A stretch of 64,000 nt of DNA, taken from positions 1 to 64,000 of the forward strand of contig JAZOAH010000028.1 in NCBI GenBank assembly GCA_045595395.1. The letters run 5' to 3'. This document shows positions 34,079 to 42,333 of the stretch, piece after piece. Below the pieces are notes generated by a model. It was not told the origin of the DNA, ran no database searches, and saw only the letters and a program-made list of their open reading frames with translations. The translations under genes and the position numbers were made by a program. Within the stretch, counting starts at the first letter, position 1, and each line of letters begins with the position of its first letter. The DNA is from CAKSHC01 sp045595395 (GTDB lineage Bacteria > Bacillota > Clostridia > Oscillospirales > UMGS1783).

Positions 34079-34633
34079 TTAGACAGATTTCAGTTCTTTT
34101 TCTTTTGCTGCGTAAGTTTCATCAATGAGCTTGACGCTCTTATCGGTCAACTCCTGAATATCCTTTTCGATGACCTTGTAATCATCCTCGGTGATCTCGC
34201 TGGCCTTCTGCTGCTTTTTGTACTTATCAATAGCATCACGACGGATGGAGCGGATCGAAACCTTGGCCGATTCGGCCATGGCCGATACCTCTTTGATCAG
34301 GTCCTTACGGCGTTCCTCGGTCAAGGGCGGGAATACCAGGCGAATGACCTTACCGTCATTGGAAGGGTTGATGCCGATATCCGAGGCGTTGATGGCCTTT
34401 TCAATGGGCTTGAGCTGGGAAGCGTCGTAGGGCTGAATGACCAGCACACGAGCCTCACTGACCGAGATGGATGCCATCTGATTGAGCGGCATTTCGGTAC
34501 CGTAATAATCAATACGGATCTTATCCAAAACCGCAGGATTGGCACGGCCGGCACGCACAGCGGCGTAATCCTTCTCCAATACAGCTACGGTTTTATTCAT
34601 TTTTGTTTCGATTTCGGGATAGCTACCCTTCAT
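34079..34633 (-). CDS. frr: ribosome recycling factor
   Basis: 184 residues with the standard Frr sequence: VRAGRANPAVLDKI, the GTEMPLNQMASI strand region and the C-terminal RRDAIDKYKKQQ helix. It splits post-termination ribosomes with EF-G. Its ribosome site GAGGAGGAA lies inside the end of pyrH. A GC-rich hairpin (about 34046-34071) without a T-tract follows the gene. Confidence 0.98.
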   Translation of the reverse strand: MKGSYPEIETKMNKTVAVLEKDYAAVRAGRANPAVLDKIRIDYYGTEMPLNQMASISVSEARVLVIQPYDASQLKPIEKAINASDIGINPSNDGKVIRLVFPPLTEERRKDLIKEVSAMAESAKVSIRSIRRDAIDKYKKQQKASEITEDDYKVIEKDIQELTDKSVKLIDETYAAKEKELKSV

Positions 34634-34636
34634 GAC

Positions 34637-35347
34637 TTATTCCTCCTCTACTAATGTTCCGACATTTTCGCCGGAAATGGCACGTACGATATTGTCAGGG
34701 TCCTTCATACCAAAGACCAGAATGGGAATATGATTGTCCTTGCACATGGCGGCAGCGGTGCTGTCCATAACACCCAGATCCTTATGCAGGATCTCGGCCG
34801 GGCTCAGATGATCGATCTTCACGGCGCTAGGATCTTTTCTGGGATCGGCGGTATAGACGCCGTCAACATTGGTCGCCTTCATAAAGATATCAGCGTCGAT
34901 CTCGGCGGCACGCAGCGCAGCAGCCGTATCGGTCGAGAAGAAGGGGTTGCCGGTGCCGCAGCCAAAGACGACGACACGTCCCTTCTCCAGATGACGCACC
35001 GCCTTATTGCGGATATACGGCTCGGCGATCTGACGCATCTCGATGGCCGTCTGCACACGGGTGGGAACGCCCAGCTGTTCCATCGCATCGGCAAAGGCCA
35101 AAGCGTTGATGGTAGTGGCCAGCATGCCCATATGATCGGCACGGGTGCGGTCCATATTACCGCTGGTCTTGCCACGCCAGAAATTGCCGCCGCCGACAAC
35201 GATGGCGACCTGTGCGCCTAAGGCTATACTGTCACGCACCTTTTCAGCCACTCGGTTAAGCACATCAAAATCAATGCCCGATCCCTTGCCGCCGGCCAGC
35301 GCTTCACCGCTGATCTTGAGTAGAATTCGTTTATATTTGAGTCCCAT
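34637..35347 (-). CDS. pyrH: UMP kinase
   Basis: Hexameric bacterial UMP kinase of the amino-acid kinase fold. RILLKISGEALAG (about 6-18), VVGGGNFWRG and the conserved DHMGMLATTINALA stretch are visible in 236 residues. It makes UDP for pyrimidine and wall-precursor supply. First gene of the eight-gene operon ending with polC; AAGGAGAAC precedes the ATG. Confidence 0.98.
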   Translation of the reverse strand: MGLKYKRILLKISGEALAGGKGSGIDFDVLNRVAEKVRDSIALGAQVAIVVGGGNFWRGKTSGNMDRTRADHMGMLATTINALAFADAMEQLGVPTRVQTAIEMRQIAEPYIRNKAVRHLEKGRVVVFGCGTGNPFFSTDTAAALRAAEIDADIFMKATNVDGVYTADPRKDPSAVKIDHLSPAEILHKDLGVMDSTAAAMCKDNHIPILVFGMKDPDNIVRAISGENVGTLVEEE

Positions 35348-35416
35348 ACTGTTCTCCTTCGAATTATCTTGTCAATAGTTTACTATACCGCAAACATTTT
35401 TTCAATATTTTTCTGT

Positions 35417-35453
35417 AAAAAAAGAGCCGCTTTCTTACAAAGCGGCTCTTTTA
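35417..35453 (-). terminator. terminator after ispH-rpsA
   Basis: The minus-strand stem AAAGAGCCGCTTT, 5-nt loop and its complement end in TTTTTTT, starting about 10 bp past the stop codon. Confidence 0.9.
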
Positions 35454-35461
35454 TCATTCCA

Positions 35462-37441
35462 TTATTCCTCAACAGGAGCTTCTTCAACAGCCTCTTCCAC
35501 GGCTTCCTCTACCGGCAGGGCAGCCTTGATGGACAGAGAGATGCGGTTGCGCTCAAAATCGATCTCGATGATCTTGGCCGAAACCACATCACCGACCTTG
35601 AGCTTATCCGAAACCTTTTCGATATGCTCGGGAGCGATCTCGGAAATATGGATCAGACCGTCGATGCCGGGGATGATCTCGGCAAAGGCGCCGTATTTCA
35701 TAAGCTTAACGATCTTAGCGTCAACGATATCGTCCACATGGTAATTGTTGCGGAAGGTATCCATGGGGTTGGCGTTGGGATCCTTATAGCCCAGAGAAAT
35801 ACGTCCGTTTTCTTCGTTGAATTCCTTAACATAGACATCAATGACATCGCCGACATTGACGACCTCGCTGGGATGTCTGAGCTTGCTCCAGGACAGCTCG
35901 GTGATATGGACCATACCGTCCACACCGCCGATATCAACGAAAGCACCGTACGAGGTCAGAGAACGAACGGTACCCTCATAATGCTTGCCAACCTCGATCT
36001 CAGCCAGGATGCGCTCACGGGCCTCCTTGCGCATTTCGGAAGAAGCACGCTTGACCGAGCCGATGACACGTCTGCGGCGCTTATCGACCTCAATGATCTT
36101 GAACTGAACGGTCTGTCCGACAAGCATAGACAGATCAGCTTCACGATCGGACGTGATCTGCGAAGCAGGAATGAAGATGCGGTTGGATTCGTAGGTCACA
36201 ACAACACCGCCGTTGACGGCACTGGAGATCTTGCCGGCCAGGATGGCGCCATTTTCCTCGGCCTCGCTGATCAACTGCCAAGCCTTCTGCGCTTCCATGC
36301 GCTTACGGCTGAGAGTGGCAGTACCTTCCACATCGTTGGTCTTGATTACCTGTGCCTCAATGGTATCGCCCACTTTGAACTGAGCTGCCACATCGGCGAA
36401 ACTTGCGGACAGCTCGTCCGTCGGCAGGATGCCGGTATACTTGGCTCCCACATCGACCTGGATCTCATTCGGCATCACGGCCATAATGGTTCCGGTGACG
36501 ATCTCTCCTCTGCGAACGGTTTTGAAGGATTCGTTCAATGCCTCTTCGAACGACATTTCCTCCTGAGCTTCCATGTTCTTGATGTTTTCTTCCATGGTGA
36601 AAAATACCTCCTCGATAATCCAGACGGGAGTAGAGGCGCCCGCTGTTATCCCAATCAGATTATTATTTTTGAATTTTGATACACTTAATTCAGAAACATC
36701 CTGGATCAGAACAGTATTTTCGCATCGGCTGCGGCAGATCTCGTAAAGGCGCGCCGTGTTCGCACTGTTGCGACCGCCGATCACGATCATACCGTCACAC
36801 CGAGCAGCTAACTGTTCGGCTTCCTTCTGTCTTTCATAAGTTGCAAAGCATATTGTATCAAAAATTTCTGCGTTTGTATAGTCTTTATTTTTAAAATGTT
36901 TGCAAATATTTTTCCAAATACCCTCGTTAAAGGTCGTTTGCGCCGCTAAAATGGGTGATTTTTTCGAAAAATCCTGCTCAAAAAACAGTTTTTTTGCCTC
37001 ATTTTCATCCGAAATCACATAAAAATCATCACCAAAATAGTGTCCTCGGATGCCGTTTACCTCGGGATGATCCTCATCTCCGGCAATAATAAAGGCTCGA
37101 TTTTCATCGCTGGCCTTGGCCGCCAGCTGCTGAATACGCGCCACAAACGGGCAGGTCATATCCTCCACCGTACCGCCGGCCGCCGCAATGGCCTCCTTGG
37201 TCTGTCGGCCGACACCGTGGGCTCGGATGACCACCGTTGTTCCCGAACTTACCTGCGTCGGATCGCTGATCGTGCCGACCCCGCCCTCTTTGAGGCGGCG
37301 CAGCACGTCCGGGTTGTGAATCAACTCGCCGTAGGTGACGATATTCTTGTCCTTTTGCTCCATCAACTCACGGGTGCGGTTGACGGCTCGGTCGACACCG
37401 AAACAAAAGCCGGCCGATTTGGCCACAATCACTTTACTCAT
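35462..37441 (-). CDS. ispH: IspH-ribosomal protein S1 fusion
   Basis: 659 residues. The first 285 are IspH (HMBPP reductase, last MEP step) with cluster cysteines in SAGFCFGVDRAV, DMTCPFVARIQQ and DTICFATYERQK. The rest (about 300-640) carries four S1 repeats: GEIVTGTIMAVMPNEIQVDV, GAILAGKISSAV, GKHYEGTVRSLTSYGAFVDI and VDAKIVKLMKYGAFAEIIPG. An acidic VEEAVEEA tail ends it. This fusion is a known feature of many Clostridia. The link between isoprenoid synthesis and translation is unexplained. Start overlaps plsC by four bases. Confidence 0.96.
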   Translation of the reverse strand: MSKVIVAKSAGFCFGVDRAVNRTRELMEQKDKNIVTYGELIHNPDVLRRLKEGGVGTISDPTQVSSGTTVVIRAHGVGRQTKEAIAAAGGTVEDMTCPFVARIQQLAAKASDENRAFIIAGDEDHPEVNGIRGHYFGDDFYVISDENEAKKLFFEQDFSKKSPILAAQTTFNEGIWKNICKHFKNKDYTNAEIFDTICFATYERQKEAEQLAARCDGMIVIGGRNSANTARLYEICRSRCENTVLIQDVSELSVSKFKNNNLIGITAGASTPVWIIEEVFFTMEENIKNMEAQEEMSFEEALNESFKTVRRGEIVTGTIMAVMPNEIQVDVGAKYTGILPTDELSASFADVAAQFKVGDTIEAQVIKTNDVEGTATLSRKRMEAQKAWQLISEAEENGAILAGKISSAVNGGVVVTYESNRIFIPASQITSDREADLSMLVGQTVQFKIIEVDKRRRRVIGSVKRASSEMRKEARERILAEIEVGKHYEGTVRSLTSYGAFVDIGGVDGMVHITELSWSKLRHPSEVVNVGDVIDVYVKEFNEENGRISLGYKDPNANPMDTFRNNYHVDDIVDAKIVKLMKYGAFAEIIPGIDGLIHISEIAPEHIEKVSDKLKVGDVVSAKIIEIDFERNRISLSIKAALPVEEAVEEAVEEAPVEE

Positions 37442-38034
37442 ATCGTGTCCGCCAGCTTTTCCGTTTCTTCCATCAGACGCTGAGCCATGGCATGCAGATT
37501 CTCGGCGCTGCCGTCGGTATACCCCAACTCTTGCACCGAAAGAGGCTTGCCGAAAGCGACGGTAACCGGCCGGAAGAGCCGCAATCTCTGGTGTTTGGTC
37601 TTGACATAGACCGGCACGATCGGGCAGTTGCTGCGGATAGCCAGCAGAGCAAACCCCGTCTTATACCGTGACAGTTTCTCCCCTTTCACTCTCTTGCCTT
37701 GCGGGAAGATGCCGACAAAGTGCCCTTGGTCGATCATATCAATGGCCGTTTTGACGGCCGCTACATCCTTGGCACCACGCTTGACCGGGAAGGCGCCCAG
37801 TGAGCGGAAAAACCAAGCCAATGCCTTATTTTTGAATATCTCGGCCTTGGCCATGTAATGCACCTTGCGCTTACGCACACCAATTCCCAGAAATACCGGG
37901 TCCATCAGCGACATGTGATTACTGGTAAAGATACATCCGCCCTGCAGCGGAATATGTTCCACCCCGACCGCACGGTGGAAAAACAAGCCTTTCATCAGCA
38001 CCCATGCGACCGGACGTAAGATCCGATATACCAT
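37438..38034 (-). CDS. plsC: 1-acyl-sn-glycerol-3-phosphate acyltransferase
   Basis: PlsC makes phosphatidic acid from lysophosphatidate and acyl-ACP. Acyltransferase motif I is NHMSLMD (about 36-42), and later motifs PVKRGAKD and FPQGKRVKGEKLSRYKTG follow. 198 residues from the ATG that shares one base with the cmk stop (TAATG). It supplies substrate for CdsA encoded 5 kb away. Confidence 0.95.
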   Translation of the reverse strand: MVYRILRPVAWVLMKGLFFHRAVGVEHIPLQGGCIFTSNHMSLMDPVFLGIGVRKRKVHYMAKAEIFKNKALAWFFRSLGAFPVKRGAKDVAAVKTAIDMIDQGHFVGIFPQGKRVKGEKLSRYKTGFALLAIRSNCPIVPVYVKTKHQRLRLFRPVTVAFGKPLSVQELGYTDGSAENLHAMAQRLMEETEKLADTI

Positions 38035-38702
38035 TACATACGCTCCTCTATCTTGCGGCACATATACTCGACTGTTTGCTCTTGATCCATATCGGAATTA
38101 TCCACCAGGATGGCATCCTCAGCCGCCTTGAGCGGCGCAGTGGCACGGGACGAATCGTTGGCATCCCGCTGCTCGATCTCACGCAGCACGGTGTCAAAAT
38201 CGGCCTTGATACCCTTGGCCTGCAACTCCAGCGTCCTACGCTTGGCACGGGCACGGGCATCGGCGGTCAGGAAGAATTTCACGTCGGCGTTGGGCAAAAT
38301 GACCGTACCGATATCTCGGCCATCCATAAGCACATTGTTCTCGGCCGCCATTTTACGCTGCAGATCCAGCAAAAAGGTACGCACCGGCGGATGCGCCGAC
38401 ACGTCCGAGGCCGCCTGCGCTACCGGCTGGGTACGGATCAAGCCCGACACGTCCTCGCCGTTGAGATAGACTCGCTGTTCGCCCTCAACAAAACGCAGGC
38501 TGACGTCGATCTGATCCAGTATCGGCGTGACCTGATCGGCATCCTTCATGTCGGCAACGCCACGGCGGATGCAAAACAGACCGATGGCACGGTACAGCGC
38601 ACCGGTGTCGATATACAGATACCCCAGTTTTTTTGCCAGCGCCTTGGCGGCACTGCTCTTCCCGGCCCCCGAAGGACCGTCAATGGCAATATTGATAGGC
38701 AT
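38034..38702 (-). CDS. cmk: cytidylate kinase
   Basis: CMP/dCMP kinase: P-loop GPSGAGKSSAAK (about 8-19), YLYIDTGALYRAIG, and MDGRDIGTVILPNAD. 222 residues. The cmk-plsC-ispH-rpsA order is conserved in Clostridia and Bacilli. ATG after GGAGGGTAAGAGT. Confidence 0.97.
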   Translation of the reverse strand: MPINIAIDGPSGAGKSSAAKALAKKLGYLYIDTGALYRAIGLFCIRRGVADMKDADQVTPILDQIDVSLRFVEGEQRVYLNGEDVSGLIRTQPVAQAASDVSAHPPVRTFLLDLQRKMAAENNVLMDGRDIGTVILPNADVKFFLTADARARAKRRTLELQAKGIKADFDTVLREIEQRDANDSSRATAPLKAAEDAILVDNSDMDQEQTVEYMCRKIEERM

Positions 38703-38706
38703 ACTC

Positions 38707-39933
38707 TTACCCTCCGTTTATCATAGCTTCGGCCGCTGCAGCTGCCGTAGAAAAGGCCAACTGCAAATTAAAACCGCCGGTCAACGCATCCATATCCATG
38801 ACCTCACCGGCAAAATACAGACCGGGAACGAGTTTGGACTGCATGGTTTTGGGGTCGATCTGCTTTAAGGATACCCCGCCTGCCGTTACAACAGCCTCTT
38901 CGATGGGGCGCAGCCCCAACACGGTAAAGGAAAAATTCTTAATACTATAACACAATTTCTGCCGCTCGGCACGGGAAATGGCATTGACCTGCTTATCGGG
39001 ATCAATGCCGCTGCGTGCCACGATAATCGGGATGGCGCTAGCCGGCAACAACTGCGATAAGCTATTACGGAAACACTTATTCAACTGCCCCGAAAAATCA
39101 CGCAACAACCGCTCATCCAGCTTGTCCTCGCTCAGCCCGGGCTTGAGGTCGATCACGACCGTTGCCGTCTGCGGCTTTTTGTGAGCGATATAAGCCGATG
39201 CCGTTAGGGCAAGCGGCCCGGAAAGGCCAAAATGAGTAAAGAGCGCTTCGCCGATCTCCGAATATAATTTCTTACCCTTTTCATTCAAAAGCGTCAGCGA
39301 TACATTTTTGAGCGACAGGCCGCTCATTTGTGAGCACTCATCCCCATCGCAGACCAAACCGACCAGGGATGGCGATGTCGGCTCGATCGCATGGCCCAGA
39401 TTTTGGGCAAAACGGTAGCCATCGCCGGTACTGCCTGTCTGCGGATAGGACAATCCGCCGGTGGCGATCAATGCTTTACTGTAATGCTTTAAACCTTTAC
39501 AAGTTATTACATCAAATCCGTCACGGTACACGACATCGGTGACCTGCTGCTGAAGGCGAGATACATAGCGAGTATCGCAGGCCTTAAGCAAGGCCCCGAC
39601 AATATCGAGGGCACGATCCGACACCGGAAAGACCCGATCGCCCCGCTCCACCTTAAGCGGTACACCACGCCGAGTAAAATAATCCATCAACCAAGCATGA
39701 TCGTAGCGGGACAGCACGCTGAAAAGAAAGCGGTCACCCTTCATAATGTGAGCACGGAAGCGGTCGGCATCGCAGGCGTTGGTCACATTGCAACGCCCCT
39801 TGCCCGTGATCCCGATCTTCAGACCGCAACGATCCTTTTTCTCGTACAGATCGCAGCAAACGCCGCTGCGTGCCAAAAGAGAAGCTGCCATCAGCCCGGC
39901 CGCACCGGCACCGATGATTGCGATATCAGCCAT
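38707..39933 (-). CDS. HI0933/YhiN-family flavoprotein (BaiN-like NAD(P)/FAD oxidoreductase)
   Basis: 408 residues. The FAD-binding Rossmann motif IAIIGAGAAGLMAA starts at residue 4; KIGITGKGRCNVTNAC and ATGGLSYPQTGSTGDGY are family signatures, and the C-terminal GEVMDMDALTGGFNLQLAF closes the fold. The related BaiN of Clostridium scindens was proposed to act in bile acid dehydroxylation, but most members are uncharacterised and the gene occurs widely next to cmk, as here. A bile-acid role should not be assumed. GGAGGG precedes the chosen ATG. Confidence 0.9.
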   Translation of the reverse strand: MADIAIIGAGAAGLMAASLLARSGVCCDLYEKKDRCGLKIGITGKGRCNVTNACDADRFRAHIMKGDRFLFSVLSRYDHAWLMDYFTRRGVPLKVERGDRVFPVSDRALDIVGALLKACDTRYVSRLQQQVTDVVYRDGFDVITCKGLKHYSKALIATGGLSYPQTGSTGDGYRFAQNLGHAIEPTSPSLVGLVCDGDECSQMSGLSLKNVSLTLLNEKGKKLYSEIGEALFTHFGLSGPLALTASAYIAHKKPQTATVVIDLKPGLSEDKLDERLLRDFSGQLNKCFRNSLSQLLPASAIPIIVARSGIDPDKQVNAISRAERQKLCYSIKNFSFTVLGLRPIEEAVVTAGGVSLKQIDPKTMQSKLVPGLYFAGEVMDMDALTGGFNLQLAFSTAAAAAEAMINGG

Positions 39934-40804
39934 CGCTGCGCCCTCCGTCGTTCTTGTCATAGACCTGATATTCATCCCAGATCTGTTCCAGGTCGGCCAA
40001 TCGCTTTTCGACCTCGCTGCGCCGTTGCATGGTCACGCCGACGATCAAGGCATTGATCAGGCTCATGGGCGCCGTCAATGAATCGACGAAGGATGCCATA
40101 TCGCTGCGTGCCAACAGCAGATTGGTAGCAAATTGCGCCAGCGGTGACGAGGGTGCATCGGTAATGGCGATGACATCCGCCCCACGGTCACGGGCAAAAT
40201 TCAAAGCACGGATGGTGCGCTGGGAATAGCGTGGGAAACTGATGCCGATCATGACATCCCCCTCACCCACACGCAAAATCTGTTCAAAGACCTCTTCGGT
40301 GCCCGACGCATCGACCAGGCGAATATTATCACAGATCAAATTCAGATTAAATCCCAAAAATTCGGAGAGCATACTGGCGGTACGCACGCCGATAATATAC
40401 ACATTGCGTGCCGAAACGATCTTTTGAATGGCCGATTCAAACTCACTCGGGTCGATATGCGCCAGCGTTTGGCTGATGTTGAGAATATCGTTGGTAAGCA
40501 CACTGCCCAGCACCCCATCCTCGCGCACACGCTCCTCGGTGATCTGCACACGCTGCAAGGCGGTCAGCCGATTGCGACTGAGCTGATGCAGAGCCTGTTT
40601 GAAATCCTGATAGCTGTCGAAACCAAGCTCGGTGACAAAACGGACAACGGTGGACTCACTGACGCCGACCGTTTGACCAAGCTTTGCCGCCGTCATAAAA
40701 GCCGCCTTTTCGTAATGGGCCAGCAGATAATCGGCAATGGCCTTCTGTCCCTTGGAAAAGGAAAGATATAATTGTTCAATTTGGGAAAAGACATCACCGA
40801 CCAT
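39926..40804 (-). CDS. MurR/RpiR family transcriptional regulator
   Basis: 292 residues: N-terminal HTH_6 domain (about 1-77, with VGVSESTVVRFVTELGFDSY) and a C-terminal SIS sugar-phosphate isomerase domain (about 130-250), where RpiR regulators bind phosphosugars. It heads the flavoprotein-cmk-plsC-ispH/rpsA unit and overlaps the flavoprotein by eight bases. Palindromes directly upstream may be its autoregulatory site. No sugar gene is adjacent, so the effector is unknown. Confidence 0.92.
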   Translation of the reverse strand: MVGDVFSQIEQLYLSFSKGQKAIADYLLAHYEKAAFMTAAKLGQTVGVSESTVVRFVTELGFDSYQDFKQALHQLSRNRLTALQRVQITEERVREDGVLGSVLTNDILNISQTLAHIDPSEFESAIQKIVSARNVYIIGVRTASMLSEFLGFNLNLICDNIRLVDASGTEEVFEQILRVGEGDVMIGISFPRYSQRTIRALNFARDRGADVIAITDAPSSPLAQFATNLLLARSDMASFVDSLTAPMSLINALIVGVTMQRRSEVEKRLADLEQIWDEYQVYDKNDGGRSDG

Positions 40805-40834
40805 GATCCGACGACACCTCCTAGATAACTATTC

Positions 40835-40872
40835 TTTTATTGTAACAGATTTTACATGCAATTACAATAAAA
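40835..40872. promoter_or_regulatory. perfect 11-bp inverted repeat upstream of the MurR/RpiR gene
   Basis: TTTTATTGTAA (40835-40845) and TTACAATAAAA (40862-40872) are exact complements separated by 16 bp. An inner TGTAA/TTACA pair (40841-40845, 40852-40856) gives a second overlapping palindrome. Lying 30-70 bp ahead of a regulator start codon, it is a candidate operator. Confidence 0.6.
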
Positions 40873-40883
40873 TTTTGCACACG

Positions 40884-40914
40884 AAAAAGACCGGGATCTC
40901 TCCCGGTCCTTTTA
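40884..40914 (-). terminator. terminator of the SASP gene
   Basis: Minus-strand GGACCGGGA pairs with TCCCGGTCT and is followed by TTTTTCG, nine bases after the stop codon. Confidence 0.85.
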
Positions 40915-40923
40915 TACAAAATG

Positions 40924-41103
40924 TTACATGCTTTCTTCCACGGACTTGATCATCTTCTTGACCATCTGTCCGCCGATGGAACCGGCCTGGCGAGCCGTCA
41001 GATCACCGTTATACCCCTGCTTGAGGTTAACGCCGACTTCGCTGGCACATTCCATCTTAAAGCGCTCCATTGCTTCTTTAGCCGAAGGAACCATAGCACT
41101 CAT
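40924..41103 (-). CDS. alpha/beta-type small acid-soluble spore protein
   Basis: 59 residues starting MSAMVPSAKEAMERFKMECA after AAAAGGAG. The family core EVGVNLKQGYNGDLTARQAG and SIGGQMVKKMI is complete, including the Glu-Ile/Val germination-protease region near the N-terminus. Such proteins coat spore DNA and protect it against UV and heat. It is monocistronic. Its presence is the best single evidence that the organism forms endospores; it should be transcribed by sigma-G in the forespore. Confidence 0.95.
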   Translation of the reverse strand: MSAMVPSAKEAMERFKMECASEVGVNLKQGYNGDLTARQAGSIGGQMVKKMIKSVEESM

Positions 41104-41192
41104 TGCGTTTTCTCCTTTTCTGAAAAGTTTGGGTCTTTGCGCTATTATTTTGTCCTCAGCCATTTTCATTATGATTTGTAATATATGTAAAA

Positions 41193-41801
41193 CTATGCGT
41201 CGACCAGTTCCATCTGCGAACAGGAGATCTCCCATGCCGTCATCTCTCGCTCGCCGTCCGGCATCTTTTTGATATAATTGCGGCTCTGGATACGCCCGAC
41301 AATATGGAGGGCATCCGATTGACGCAACGACTGGGCAAAGACGGCATCCCGTCCCCAAGCCAGACAGGGAATATAATCCGACCGTCCGTAGCGGCGGTTA
41401 ACAGCCAGCATCAGATCGGCGATCTCACGGCCGAGCGGCGTGGTACGACGAATGGGCGGCTTGCACAAAAAACCGCATAATTCAATTTGATTTTCATGGC
41501 TTTGCTCCTCGATGCAGATCTGAACATCCTGAGCAAAAACATAAAGGATCAACCGACGTCGACCGTCAATATCCATGTTTTTCGATCGAAATTCACCGCA
41601 TATCTCCAGCAGGTCGCCGGCATCTATGTATCGACTGGGAAAGAGTCGTTCGGAGATGATGACCGAAACGATATCAAAATTCCCGCTCAATCGGGATATC
41701 TTAAGCGAGAGGGTATAAAAATTTTCACCATAGGCCTGATGCCCCGACTGCGGCGACTGGCAGGCAACACCACGTAAAAATACCGAATTGATGCAGTTCA
41801 T
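41193..41801 (-). CDS. single-stranded-DNA-binding-like protein with two OB folds
   Basis: 202 residues from the ATG after GGGAGG. The C-terminal half has a recognisable SSB/PriB OB fold: ELCGFLCKPPIRRTTPLGRE, DYIPCLAWGRDAVFA, DALHIVGRIQSRNYIKK. The N-terminal half (NSVFLRGVACQSPQSGHQ, then FYTLSLKISR) looks like a second, diverged copy. Unlike housekeeping SSB it has no acidic glycine-rich tail ending DIPF. It may be a specialised SSB, for example in recombination or sporulation. It overlaps the next upstream gene through ATGA. Confidence 0.78.
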   Translation of the reverse strand: MNCINSVFLRGVACQSPQSGHQAYGENFYTLSLKISRLSGNFDIVSVIISERLFPSRYIDAGDLLEICGEFRSKNMDIDGRRRLILYVFAQDVQICIEEQSHENQIELCGFLCKPPIRRTTPLGREIADLMLAVNRRYGRSDYIPCLAWGRDAVFAQSLRQSDALHIVGRIQSRNYIKKMPDGEREMTAWEISCSQMELVDA

Positions 41802-42331
41802 GCGTCCTCCCTCTCTTCCGTCAATAATAAAAGCGCACAGGCCAACACGGCCGACGGCACATCCCACACCTTGCCGTGGAAAACATGATCCTGCACCTCA
41901 ACCATGCGCCCGTATACATCCTGCACATCCCGTCCGACACTGAGCACAATAGCCTCCTCGGTAATGCTGGAGATGGAAACGGTATTGCGCTCCCCCGCTC
42001 CACAGGTGACCGGACGCAGAGCCATTTCACCGATAAAGCCGCAACGGGCGGCATCCTCCGGATCGAAAATGGCGAGTGCGCCTTCTTTGGCGCAGCCGCA
42101 AGGCAGGAGCGGCATATCGGGCGCATCGTTGCCGACCAGTACAATATCGGCACCGAAATCACAAGGGCCGCCAATACTTCGCAATTCCAAAATAAGCAGC
42201 TCGGTCGCCTCTTCCCCGCACACAGCCCCGGAGTCGGCCGACACATACAGCACCCCTCGCCGCATACGTACCAAATCGAGAAATTGATGGGCGTCATAAT
42301 GTGCGCCCGGTATCATCAGCACTTTGATCAT
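41798..42331 (-). CDS. uncharacterised protein, possibly Mur-ligase-like
   Basis: 177 residues, soluble, starting MIKVLMIPGAHYDAHQFLDL. The central RPVTCGAGERNTVSISSITE and later VLSVGRDVQDVYGRMVE resemble a sequence pattern found in Mur-ligase-like hypothetical proteins of Clostridia, but there is no ATP-binding GTNGKT loop. I therefore doubt ligase activity. It shares four bases with the SSB-like gene and lies two bases from the deacetylase gene, so it belongs to a three-gene unit with them. Confidence 0.72.
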   Translation of the reverse strand: MIKVLMIPGAHYDAHQFLDLVRMRRGVLYVSADSGAVCGEEATELLILELRSIGGPCDFGADIVLVGNDAPDMPLLPCGCAKEGALAIFDPEDAARCGFIGEMALRPVTCGAGERNTVSISSITEEAIVLSVGRDVQDVYGRMVEVQDHVFHGKVWDVPSAVLACALLLLTEEREDA

Positions 42332-42333
42332 CG

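Noticed and set aside
38707..39933. Bile-acid dehydroxylation role from similarity to BaiN
   Set aside because: No other bai genes are present and this flavoprotein family is widespread next to cmk in bacteria without that pathway.
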